A model generated the notes under the pieces. It ran no database searches. It was not told the DNA's origin and saw only the letters and a list, made by a program, of their open reading frames with translations. Both the position numbers and the translations under genes were made by a program. A stretch of 64,000 nt of DNA from Vulcanimicrobiota bacterium (GTDB lineage: Bacteria; Vulcanimicrobiota; Xenobia; Xenobiales; JADMJV01), in contig JAHBVR010000008.1 of assembly GCA_019637395.1 (NCBI GenBank), positions 1 to 64,000 of the forward strand, written 5' to 3'. Below, one piece after another: positions 1-7,944 of this stretch. How positions within the stretch are numbered: the first letter of the stretch is position 1; the number at the start of each line of letters is the position of its first letter.

Positions 1-288
1 CTAGAAGTCCACAACCGGAAGTCGCAGCCAGGGCGGCCAGAACCTCGGGGCCGTGTAACATTCGCCCAGGACCTGATTGGATGCGAAAATTTCCGCTCCC
101 TGGCGTATCACCAGGTCACTGAGTGGGCCACGCAACGGTCAAACTCGGACGTGTCAATCCCGAAGCGCAGGGTCATGGGCTTGTTCGCGAAATTGGGCCA
201 AGTCGAACCTGCCCTTTCCTTTACGCAGCCTGTCGCGCAGGGGGCCAGGGCGGTCAGGTCGACGCGACGGAGCTTGAGCAGACCCTGA
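1..288 (-). pseudogene. frame-broken 3' tail of the unknown gene at 289-960
   Basis: Read on the minus strand, this stretch gives protein-like text that jumps between frames. After the stop at 289 one frame continues KKIDQGLLKLRRVDLTALAP, another RDRLRKGKGRFDLAQFREQA, then a third IFASNQVLGECYTAPRFW, ending in TAG at 1-3. The joins fall at short homopolymers (an A run near 292, a C run near 240, GGG near 158). This suggests the neighbouring gene once continued here for about 95 codons and has three or four single-base indels. Function unknown. The alternative is chance open frames in GC-rich DNA. Confidence 0.4.
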
Positions 289-960
289 TCAATCTTTTTG
301 TGATAGGCTTTGTTTTTTCAGCTCGGCGTAGTAGGCTTTCAGTCCCCGGGCCACTCGTTTCCAAACGCTGGATTGAGAGTTCAAATGGGAACCGAAGAGA
401 TTGATCAGCTCGGTTTGGGTCACGAACTCGCGCTGATACAGGAAGAGCAGCACGTGCAGTAACTGAGCCACGTTCTTGTGGGGTTGGGGGCGGCGCAACG
501 GGGGCTCGTCCACTCCGCGGACCTTGGAGAGTTGGGCTGCTTCCGGCAGCGCTTCGACGAAACTACGGATAGCGAAAAAGGGATGGTTGTCGCCGGCACT
601 CCAGCCTTCCAGAATCTCCAGTAGTTGCTCCGCATCGGGTGTCTGGCCACGGGCGGCCACCACCGGAGACAGCAACGATTCCGTCACCAGTTCGAAGACG
701 GTGGGATCAAACCAGCATTCTCCGTCGAGCAGGCGCTGCAGACTGGCTCCCGGAAAGAGGCTTTTTTTGAGGCGCGCGGCGGCGCGTTTGGATAACCGGG
801 CCGGACGCTTGCGACGTTCGGCTTCAATCCAGACAAGCAAAGCCCAAATTCGGTCTATATCCTCTTGTTGGGACAAGATGCATAGAATTTGGCACAACCT
901 GGGTGTCGGTAAGGCCACCAGCAGATCCAGGCGGTCGCGCAGGGACAAAGAGATACTCAT
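289..960 (-). CDS. hypothetical protein, probably truncated
   Basis: I do not recognise this 223-residue protein. It is mostly helical, with Arg/Lys-rich stretches near residues 50-70 and at the C-terminus and no signal peptide or membrane segment. I chose the ATG at 960. A GTG at 1002 would add 14 residues, and neither start has a clear ribosome-binding site. The stop at 289 looks premature, because plausible coding text resumes in another frame just downstream (see 1-288). Transcription would run off the left edge of the window. Confidence 0.5.
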   Translation of the reverse strand: MSISLSLRDRLDLLVALPTPRLCQILCILSQQEDIDRIWALLVWIEAERRKRPARLSKRAAARLKKSLFPGASLQRLLDGECWFDPTVFELVTESLLSPVVAARGQTPDAEQLLEILEGWSAGDNHPFFAIRSFVEALPEAAQLSKVRGVDEPPLRRPQPHKNVAQLLHVLLFLYQREFVTQTELINLFGSHLNSQSSVWKRVARGLKAYYAELKKQSLSQKD

Positions 961-1062
961 ACCACCAGGGTAAGGCACGGGACTCTCTTTGGGCAGACAC
1001 ACTCATACCGGAAAGAAGGGGTATTGATGGTTACTTTTGACCAGGACTTTGGGCGGGTCGGG

Positions 1063-2247
1063 CTAGATGAAGACCATGGGGCAGTTGATCCCTTCCTCCA
1101 GGCGCCGCGTCAGGTTGCTGCGCAGCTTGCTAGACGGAATCGCTTTGCCTGAGTTCAGGTACTGCTGCCCGCCTTCGCAGAGCGCCCGTCCGAGGTCGTT
1201 TAAGATTCCGAGAGTTTTTTCATTCTTGATAAGCCTGGTCTCGGTCAAGTCGACCTCCAGATTTTTGGCGTCCAGGTACAGGATCGAGCCCGGCCCGTCC
1301 CAGGCTACCTTGAAGGGCTTGAGCGAGATGCCGTCGCGTACCGGCATGATTACGGTATCGTCGGCCAGGCGGGCGGGCACCACCAGAATGGCCGAATACA
1401 GGCCGTTCTTGGCGTAACCTCGCGGCCAGCGCGAGTGGGTCAGGCGCGGTCCGGTGATAGCCGAGGCGCCGGTTTGGGGCAGGTAGATTTCGAAGAGATG
1501 ATGCTTGGGGTCGACCGAGGAGCCGTCGTCGAAGAGGCGGGACCAGAGCGTGCCGAGCACTCCGGAATAGGCCGGCACCCCCAGGTCGTAACCGGGGCAG
1601 GGGCGCCCGTTGATCGAGATCGGCATGGGGCAGAAGGCGCCGTGATCATAAATCAGCGCTTGCTCGCGATCCATTCCCTTGCGATCACCGGAGAACATGG
1701 AGAACACGTCCCGGCTGCCAATCTTGGCTCCGATGTCGGAAAGCACGTCGGCGGCCGTGCGTTTGAGCAGCAGCCGGGTCTGGGCCAGCCTCTGGCCGGG
1801 AGCCCAGGCGGACGACCGCTGGCTTTTTTTGGTCCAGCGCACTTCCAGCCCTTCCTTGCCGTCGAAGGATTGCACGGTAATCTCAGAGGCCCGTGTGCTC
1901 ACAGCCGCGTTCAGGCCCATAGCGAAGTGGCGCAGGGCCGGAGTGGTTTCGCTGCTGTCCGCCATCAAGCTGTAGAGCACATTCTCCAACTGATAGGGTG
2001 TGAAGCCCAGGCCCAGGATGGTGACTTCCACCTCGGCCGTGCGGCTTTGCAAAGATAATCCGGAAGCGCCGCCGGCCACAGCTGCCTGCACCAGTTTGAG
2101 AATGTAGTAGAAGGCATCCTCAAATTGGAACTGGGCCAGCTTTTCCTTGGCTTTGGAGACGTCGACGGTAAAGCGACCGCTGGATTGCAGCTCTCCTTCG
2201 CTGGAGAGCTGCGTCAGCAGGTCGTCGACCTCCAGGAGGTTAGACAT
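1063..2247 (-). CDS. hypothetical protein, possible degenerate GHKL/Hsp90-like fold
   Basis: The 394-residue protein begins directly at the proS stop (TAA then ATG), so the two are probably cotranscribed and translationally coupled. Residues ~25-130 contain a helix with FEDAFYYILKLVQAAVAGGA, a short strand, LGLGFTPYQL and a later HFAMGLNAAVSTRA segment. This spacing recalls the N-box, G1 and G2 boxes of GHKL ATPases, but the usual Asn and Asp ligands are not evident. The rest has no motif I recognise. It is soluble, with no signal peptide. Treat the fold as a guess; the gene itself is secure from its length and context. Confidence 0.6.
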   Translation of the reverse strand: MSNLLEVDDLLTQLSSEGELQSSGRFTVDVSKAKEKLAQFQFEDAFYYILKLVQAAVAGGASGLSLQSRTAEVEVTILGLGFTPYQLENVLYSLMADSSETTPALRHFAMGLNAAVSTRASEITVQSFDGKEGLEVRWTKKSQRSSAWAPGQRLAQTRLLLKRTAADVLSDIGAKIGSRDVFSMFSGDRKGMDREQALIYDHGAFCPMPISINGRPCPGYDLGVPAYSGVLGTLWSRLFDDGSSVDPKHHLFEIYLPQTGASAITGPRLTHSRWPRGYAKNGLYSAILVVPARLADDTVIMPVRDGISLKPFKVAWDGPGSILYLDAKNLEVDLTETRLIKNEKTLGILNDLGRALCEGGQQYLNSGKAIPSSKLRSNLTRRLEEGINCPMVFI

Positions 2248-3786
2248 TTAGTAGGCGACGGAGAAAAGCACCTGCTCCGTGGTTGCCTCTCCACTGAAGA
2301 TACACTTGCCGCTGCCCCCCGTCTGCTGGAAGGGAATGCAGCGCACCGTGCCCTTAGTTTCTTCTTTGATCTTGGCTTCGGCGGTCGCGTCTTCTTTAAA
2401 CCAGCAGCGCACGAAGCCGCTTCTTTTTTCCAGAGCTTCTTTGAGTTCCGGGTAACTTGACGCCTCCACGATGTGCTCATCGCGGAATTTCAGGGCCTTG
2501 TCGAACATGGCTTGCTGGGTCTCGCGGGCTAAAGCCGCCAGCCACTCGGCGTCGGCGTTCTTTAGCTCCACGAAGCGTTTCTCGCCGGTGGCGCGGATCT
2601 TGAGTACGAAAGTGCCCTTCTCCACATCGCGCGGTCCGATTTCGAAGCGGAAAGGCACGCCGCGCTGCTCCCAGTGGAAATGTTTCTCTACCGGCCGATC
2701 GTCGCGTATGTCCAACACCACCGATTGATTCGAACTGGAATCGGTAAATACCGACATCAGCTCGCGCCCTTTTTGCCGCTCTTGAGCTGCCTTCAGGCGC
2801 TCCCCGCCGCATAACTGCTCTAGCAGTCTGGTGCAAAACTCCAGCACCGGTCCCTTTTCTTCTTCCTTGCGATAGATGGGCACCACCGCGCCCAGGGTGG
2901 GCGCAACTTTGGGCGGCAGCACCAGGCCTTCATCATCGGAATGAGTCATGATTAAGGCTCCGATGAGGCGGGTGCTCACGCCCCAGGAGGTGGTCACGGC
3001 CAGATGCTGCTGGTTGTCACGGCCCAGGAATTTGATGTCGAAAGCCTTGGAGAAGTTGGTGCCCAGGTTGTGCGAAGTACCGGCCTGCAGCGCTTTGCCG
3101 TCCTGCATTAAAGCCTCAATACAATAGGTGGCGTCGGCGCCGGGAAACTTCTCCGAGGCGGTTTTGCGACCCTTGACCACGGGCACGGCCAGGAACTCCT
3201 CGGCGAAGGCGGCGTAGACATCGAGCATCCGCAGGGTTTCCTCTTGAGCTTCCTGGTAGGTCTCGTGAGCCGTGTGGCCTTCCTGCCAGAGGAACTCGGC
3301 GGTGCGCAGAAACAGGCGGGTGCGCATTTCCCAGCGCATCACATTGGCCCACTGGTTGATCAGCACGGGCAGGTCGCGGTAACTCTGCACCCATTGAGAG
3401 TACATAGCGCCAAACAAGGTTTCCGAAGTGGGACGGATGAGCAAGGGTTCGGCCAGCTCGCCCTTGGGCTTGAGTCCGCCGTCGGCCGACTTCTCCAGTC
3501 CGCTGTGCGTAACCACCGCCACTTCCATGGCAAAGCCCTCGACGTGGTCCGCTTCTTTTTGCAGAAAGCTCATGGGAATCAACAACGGGAAATAAGCGTT
3601 GACGTGGCCGGTCTCCTTGAAGCGCCGGTCCAGGTCGCGCTGCATGGCTTCCCAGATGGCGTAGCCGGTGGGGCGAATGACCATGCAGCCTTTGACCGGC
3701 GAGTAGTCGGCCATCTGAGCCGCCTTGATCACGTCCAGATACCATTCGTTGTAGTTGTTGCTGCGAGTTACAATATTGCGTGCCAT
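2248..3786 (-). CDS. proS: prolyl-tRNA synthetase, archaeal/eukaryotic type
   Basis: A class II aminoacyl-tRNA synthetase that charges tRNA-Pro. The 512-residue product has class II motif 2 (RWEMRTRLFLRTAEFLWQEG), motif 3 (ALIMTHSDDEGLVLPP), the anticodon-binding domain after ~residue 280, and the zinc-binding-type C-terminal domain ending in the characteristic aromatic Tyr. It lacks the editing insertion of the E. coli type, so it is the shorter archaeal-like form also found in some bacteria. I chose the ATG at 3786 (MARNIVTRS). The frame is open upstream, but that part overlaps the next gene and does not look like a synthetase. Confidence 0.95.
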   Translation of the reverse strand: MARNIVTRSNNYNEWYLDVIKAAQMADYSPVKGCMVIRPTGYAIWEAMQRDLDRRFKETGHVNAYFPLLIPMSFLQKEADHVEGFAMEVAVVTHSGLEKSADGGLKPKGELAEPLLIRPTSETLFGAMYSQWVQSYRDLPVLINQWANVMRWEMRTRLFLRTAEFLWQEGHTAHETYQEAQEETLRMLDVYAAFAEEFLAVPVVKGRKTASEKFPGADATYCIEALMQDGKALQAGTSHNLGTNFSKAFDIKFLGRDNQQHLAVTTSWGVSTRLIGALIMTHSDDEGLVLPPKVAPTLGAVVPIYRKEEEKGPVLEFCTRLLEQLCGGERLKAAQERQKGRELMSVFTDSSSNQSVVLDIRDDRPVEKHFHWEQRGVPFRFEIGPRDVEKGTFVLKIRATGEKRFVELKNADAEWLAALARETQQAMFDKALKFRDEHIVEASSYPELKEALEKRSGFVRCWFKEDATAEAKIKEETKGTVRCIPFQQTGGSGKCIFSGEATTEQVLFSVAY

Positions 3787-3841
3787 AGGCGAGCGCCGTT
3801 CGACTCGATGTGCCCGGAGGCCTACCTCGCTGGCTGCGTTT

Positions 3842-4542
3842 TCAAGGCTCGAGACCAAGCTCCCGCAGTCTGGCTGCAAGTTTCTCCGCGCGTTCGTGTT
3901 CCTGGTCCGCACGCTGGCGCTCCTGGTCCGCCCTTTCCTTGCCGTCGAGCAAGATGTTGCCGTCAGAATCAATCCAGCGCAGCCAGTCCGCTTGCATGTC
4001 CTCGTAAACCCCGGGCACGATCTTGAGGCCCAGGGGTAGAGAGTTCAATTTTCGGAAATCAACGACCGGGACATAGTTTGTACCATGGAGTTCGTAGACT
4101 CGAAGCTTGCGCTGACTCAAAAACTGCCCGGGATCGTAGATCACATAGTAAGCGATGCCGAGGCGGGCATACCCTTGAATTTTTTCCTCTTCGCGGCGGT
4201 CTTTGTTGGAAACAACCTCGAGAACCAGTTCTGGCGGTTTCCCGTAAGTCAAAGAAAGTAGGAGCGATTTTTCTTCTCCCAAATGTCCCCTTCAGGCGGC
4301 AGTACCCCTAAACTCAAGAGCACATCCGGGACATAAGGAGTCTGGCCGGTAGCATAGAAAAGGCCGACGTTGGTCATGGCCACAAAGGGGCGCAATTCGG
4401 AGGCCGAAGCATACAGGGAGTCCACCAGGAGGCGGTTTTGCCTCTCCGAAAAGAGATTGTCCGCGGGCTCGTCGTCCTCCGTCACTACATCGGTAAGGTC
4501 GGGCAGGAGCTCCTCGTCCCATTCGGTAGCTGGTTCTGACAT
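3842..4542 (-). pseudogene. Uma2-family (DUF820) endonuclease, single frameshift
   Basis: Uma2 proteins are restriction-endonuclease-fold proteins, common in multiple copies in cyanobacteria and relatives. Here the N-terminal half (from MSEPATEWDEE at 4542) and the C-terminal half (GKPPELVLEVVSNKDRREEE) lie in different frames. The first frame runs into TGA right after KKNRSYFL. Restoring one G in TTTGACTTAC near 4250 gives YFLWTYGKPPELV, which fits the family's usual sequence. The repaired product is about 233 residues with a coiled, charged tail. It is either a recent pseudogene or an assembly indel. Confidence 0.75.
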
Positions 4543-4919
4543 TAAGGGGACATTCCCGGACCCTGCAATCTTCTCCTCGTCAGGCGGGGAAGGCAAAAGC
4601 CAGTTGATATGGGTTCGGGCGACCGTCCTGAATGATGTCGTGATGAAGGTCGCCACCGAGAGCACCGCTGTCGGAGAGCGACTGTGGGAAAAACTCGTCC
4701 GCCATCTTGGCCCGGGCTGTCCTCTCGCCGCGTTCGGACGTGCGCGGGATGCGGGAGCGGGCCGAAATGCCGGGTGGCGAGCTGCGGCTGCGGGAGTGCG
4801 GATCGAGTTCGAGTTACCGGGCCGGGAAGCTCTCCAGTACAGGAGACTTCTATCCGCTCGACGAATTGGGGAGCTTGCCGGAGGAAGTTGAGTCCTTGAA
4901 ACAGACCCCCAAGACAAGC
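4543..4919. promoter_or_regulatory. divergent intergenic region
   Basis: This 377-base gap separates the minus-strand Uma2 gene from the plus-strand patatin gene, so it must carry both promoters. Open frames cross it on both strands but are arginine/serine-rich and look like GC-rich noise. A GGAGGAAG at 4879-4886 lies upstream of a TTG at 4896 and could serve the patatin gene. I see no convincing promoter boxes or hairpins. Confidence 0.3.
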
Positions 4920-7697
4920 ATGTTCCGATTGTGCCTGGGAGTTTTCGAGGGAGGCGGAGTCAAGGGAGCGGCCCTGGCGGGAGCCTACGCTGAAGCCTAC
5001 CGGCGTGGGGTGCGCTTTAGCCGGGTGGCTGGAACCTCGGCCGGTTCGATTGTCGCTGCCCTTGTTGCCGCAGGCGCATCTCCCGAAGTCCTCAAAGAGG
5101 TTCTGCAGTCGAAGCCCTTTTCCAGCCTGCTGAGACCTGCGGGGCGCGAGGCATTCGCCTTTTCTAACTACTCCCCGTGGAAGACCCGCGCGCTCAATTT
5201 GTTTTCAAAGACGACAAGACAGGGTTCCTTAGAACGTAGATTGGTCAGCGCCATCTATTACGGCGGCAGTCATAGCGTCAGCGGCATTCAGGATTGGGTC
5301 GGCGAAATGTTGGTGGAACTGGTCGAGAGCCGCCGCCGAACGGGTGCGGCTCTGCTGCAGGTCAAGAGTGACGGCAGCGTGATCAGGAACAATCAGCACC
5401 GAGATCCTCACGTCAAGCCAGTTACCTTTGCGGAACTGGAACTGCCACTCTACGTGGTGGCCACCGATCTCAGGCAGAGCAAGGCAAAAGTTTTTAAAGC
5501 ACCCGACGACGGCGTGGCGGCCGCCGTGGCTTGTTCTTGCTCAATCCCCCTCTTTTTTCAGCCCAAACCTGCCTTGGATTCCTTTTATGTGGATGGTGGT
5601 TTGGTCAGCAACGTTCCCGGCTTTGCATTTTTTGAGGACGAGAACGAAACCCCCTCCGAGTTGATTCTGGCTTTTCGCTTATTGGGCCAAACTCAGACCC
5701 GGTGGAAAGAACAGAGGCCAAATTCGCTGGAAGACCTGATCGGAGCACTGGCTGAATCGCTCACTGTCGCCTGCGATATTCAGTTGAATCTGATGCCGAA
5801 CGTCTATGCTATTCCTATCGATACCAAGCATTATCTGGCCACGGATTTCAGCGTTGGCAGGAAGGAACTGGGCGAACTCTTCAACCTCGGTGAAAATTCG
5901 GCTAGAGATTTCTTTGAAAATGAGCGTAAACTGGTTCAGGCCAGCCAGCCCATGGTTTCCGGCTCCGATCTGGGTCCTTGGAACCTGCATCTGGTTCGAG
6001 CCATCCTGTTTGGTCAGGCCGAAACCTGCCTTGTCTGCCAATCGGCTCTGTGGGTGCGCCAGGCGTTGCCGGCCTTACTGTCGCTTAGAGTCAATGCGCC
6101 CCAGGGGCGTTTGCGCATTTTCCTGCCGGTGCGGAAAGAGGAAGACACGGAGGAAGTGTATTGGCGTTGGATGCTTTACCAACTTGGGGCTGAAGTGGCC
6201 GAGGTCGAGTGTTGCACACTGGAGGCATTCTATTGTAGATCAGCGGACGACCGAGTTTTCGCGGGGGCAGCCCAAGCCAAGAAGGCCAATCAATATGACT
6301 TGAAAAGTTGGGCCTGTGCTTGGGGCCAATCCGCCCTTTCCCTGGCAATCGAAGCCTATTTGGACTTGCTTTCAGTCCGCGAAATCGCCCGGCACCCGGC
6401 TGCTGACGCACCGGTGAAAGTTGAAATGGGAAGCTTTGACGAATGGGGGAAGCGTCTCATCCAAGCCAACCAGAGTCTGTACTCGACTCAGACGGCCGGT
6501 GGACGAAGGAGCCTGCCTGCTCAAGCAGTTTACATTCTGGGTGATTATCGTCGAGCACACTTGCTGGAGGCCTGGTCTGCATGGCGCCAATGCTGTGAGG
6601 AAAAGCTCGGGCTAAATTGTTTGGAACCTTTGGAGATCTCGCTTCCCGGGGGAGTAAAATTGAATTTGCCGCCGATCGTTTTCGAGAAACTGAATGATAG
6701 GGATTACGCAGCAGTGGATGAGCTCGCGGGAGTTCGGGCACATGTCGAAATCCTGGGGCGGAATGCGTCGAATTTGGATGTATTGGCTTTGCCGGAGGCA
6801 CGCTATAATCTTGGGCAGCCTTACAGGTTGTCCGAGAAACGCCAGGTGAAGGCGACGATGGAGCCTCCTGTCAGCCACGTTCAGTGGCATCGCAAAGTAG
6901 AGGAATACACGTCAACCGGGCGGGAGGCTGCCGGAGCTGAGTACACGGCAGCCCTCAGGTCGGTGGGTATGCGCATTCGGCAATCAGAAAGGACCTTTCT
7001 CGGAAACCTGCGACAAGCAACCCAGGTGTTGCTCGGCCATGAGAACGTCTGGGCCCGCGTGACCGATGCACTCTTTTTGCTTCGATATTGCCTGCTGCCG
7101 ATCACAGCAAGTCGATTGAAGGTTGATCCCAAGAGCCTGGAGCAGAAAATCAATGCCAACCTTATGGTTCGCACGAATGAACCCCCTGCGCAGACGGCCA
7201 TTCGATTTGCGTCCGGCTCTCCGCCCCGGGGGATCCACCTGACCTTAATCCGTTGGGCTTGTGAGCCTTCGGCCAGAGAGTCTCAGGAGCGGTTTGCTCT
7301 ACCAGCGGATCGGAGTATTGACGGTCTGACTCTCGGAGCTCCTTATGCGTTCTACGTCGGCGTCAGAGAGTTTATCGCCGATGTGAACCCGAGCCGGCTG
7401 CAAGAGTTACTGGCTCGTGAGAATATCACCCCGGAACGGCAATCTCAGGTGCTCGACTACTTCCAGAGCCATCCGGAATTGAGAGGCTTTGTATCGTGGC
7501 CCGTTCCCTTCGTGAACAATCGAGATAGGCGCTGGGGTGTCGTCAATATCCACTGGACCGAACCGGGTCTGGTTACCCAAGAGGACGTCCAGACTTTGGA
7601 AGAGTTCTCGGAGATCCAGCGTCTTTTCGATTCCCTGGGCCGAGACTGCGAAGTGATCGGGCGAATTTCCTCGAAAGGTTTGAGCGATGCAATCTAG
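4920..7697 (+). CDS. large patatin-like phospholipase with C-terminal GAF-like domain
   Basis: Patatin-like enzymes are Ser-Asp acyl hydrolases acting on membrane lipids. Counting from the ATG at 4920, the oxyanion loop GGGVKG is at residues 11-16, the nucleophile Ser40 lies in GTSAG, and the catalytic Asp225 lies in DGGL, all intact. The domain ends near residue 330. The remaining ~600 residues are unknown, except that the last ~110 (WPVPFVNNRD then WGVVNIHW and a final helix) resemble the end of a GAF sensor domain. A TTG at 4896 behind GGAGGAAG is an alternative start. The gene stands alone. A regulated lipase, possibly a defence-type effector, is inference only. Confidence 0.8.
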   Translation: MFRLCLGVFEGGGVKGAALAGAYAEAYRRGVRFSRVAGTSAGSIVAALVAAGASPEVLKEVLQSKPFSSLLRPAGREAFAFSNYSPWKTRALNLFSKTTRQGSLERRLVSAIYYGGSHSVSGIQDWVGEMLVELVESRRRTGAALLQVKSDGSVIRNNQHRDPHVKPVTFAELELPLYVVATDLRQSKAKVFKAPDDGVAAAVACSCSIPLFFQPKPALDSFYVDGGLVSNVPGFAFFEDENETPSELILAFRLLGQTQTRWKEQRPNSLEDLIGALAESLTVACDIQLNLMPNVYAIPIDTKHYLATDFSVGRKELGELFNLGENSARDFFENERKLVQASQPMVSGSDLGPWNLHLVRAILFGQAETCLVCQSALWVRQALPALLSLRVNAPQGRLRIFLPVRKEEDTEEVYWRWMLYQLGAEVAEVECCTLEAFYCRSADDRVFAGAAQAKKANQYDLKSWACAWGQSALSLAIEAYLDLLSVREIARHPAADAPVKVEMGSFDEWGKRLIQANQSLYSTQTAGGRRSLPAQAVYILGDYRRAHLLEAWSAWRQCCEEKLGLNCLEPLEISLPGGVKLNLPPIVFEKLNDRDYAAVDELAGVRAHVEILGRNASNLDVLALPEARYNLGQPYRLSEKRQVKATMEPPVSHVQWHRKVEEYTSTGREAAGAEYTAALRSVGMRIRQSERTFLGNLRQATQVLLGHENVWARVTDALFLLRYCLLPITASRLKVDPKSLEQKINANLMVRTNEPPAQTAIRFASGSPPRGIHLTLIRWACEPSARESQERFALPADRSIDGLTLGAPYAFYVGVREFIADVNPSRLQELLARENITPERQSQVLDYFQSHPELRGFVSWPVPFVNNRDRRWGVVNIHWTEPGLVTQEDVQTLEEFSEIQRLFDSLGRDCEVIGRISSKGLSDAI

Positions 7698-7944
7698 AAG
7701 TTTCAAAATGGTAACAACCGGCTCTTTAGCAGACGGTATTTTGAGGTGAAAGGGAGCAAAGAGATGCTAAGTCCATCAGGGTCCACGAACCCCTCACCTA
7801 CCACGCAAAAGTTCATCGACGCTGTACTGAACGGCGATGCACAGTTCCCCGTGAGCCTGGCTTGTAGCGTCTCACCAGCTTCCTCATCCCCGAGTCCGGA
7901 CGCCCCGAGCCAATAGTACCGGCCGTTTCGGGGGCAGACCTTCC

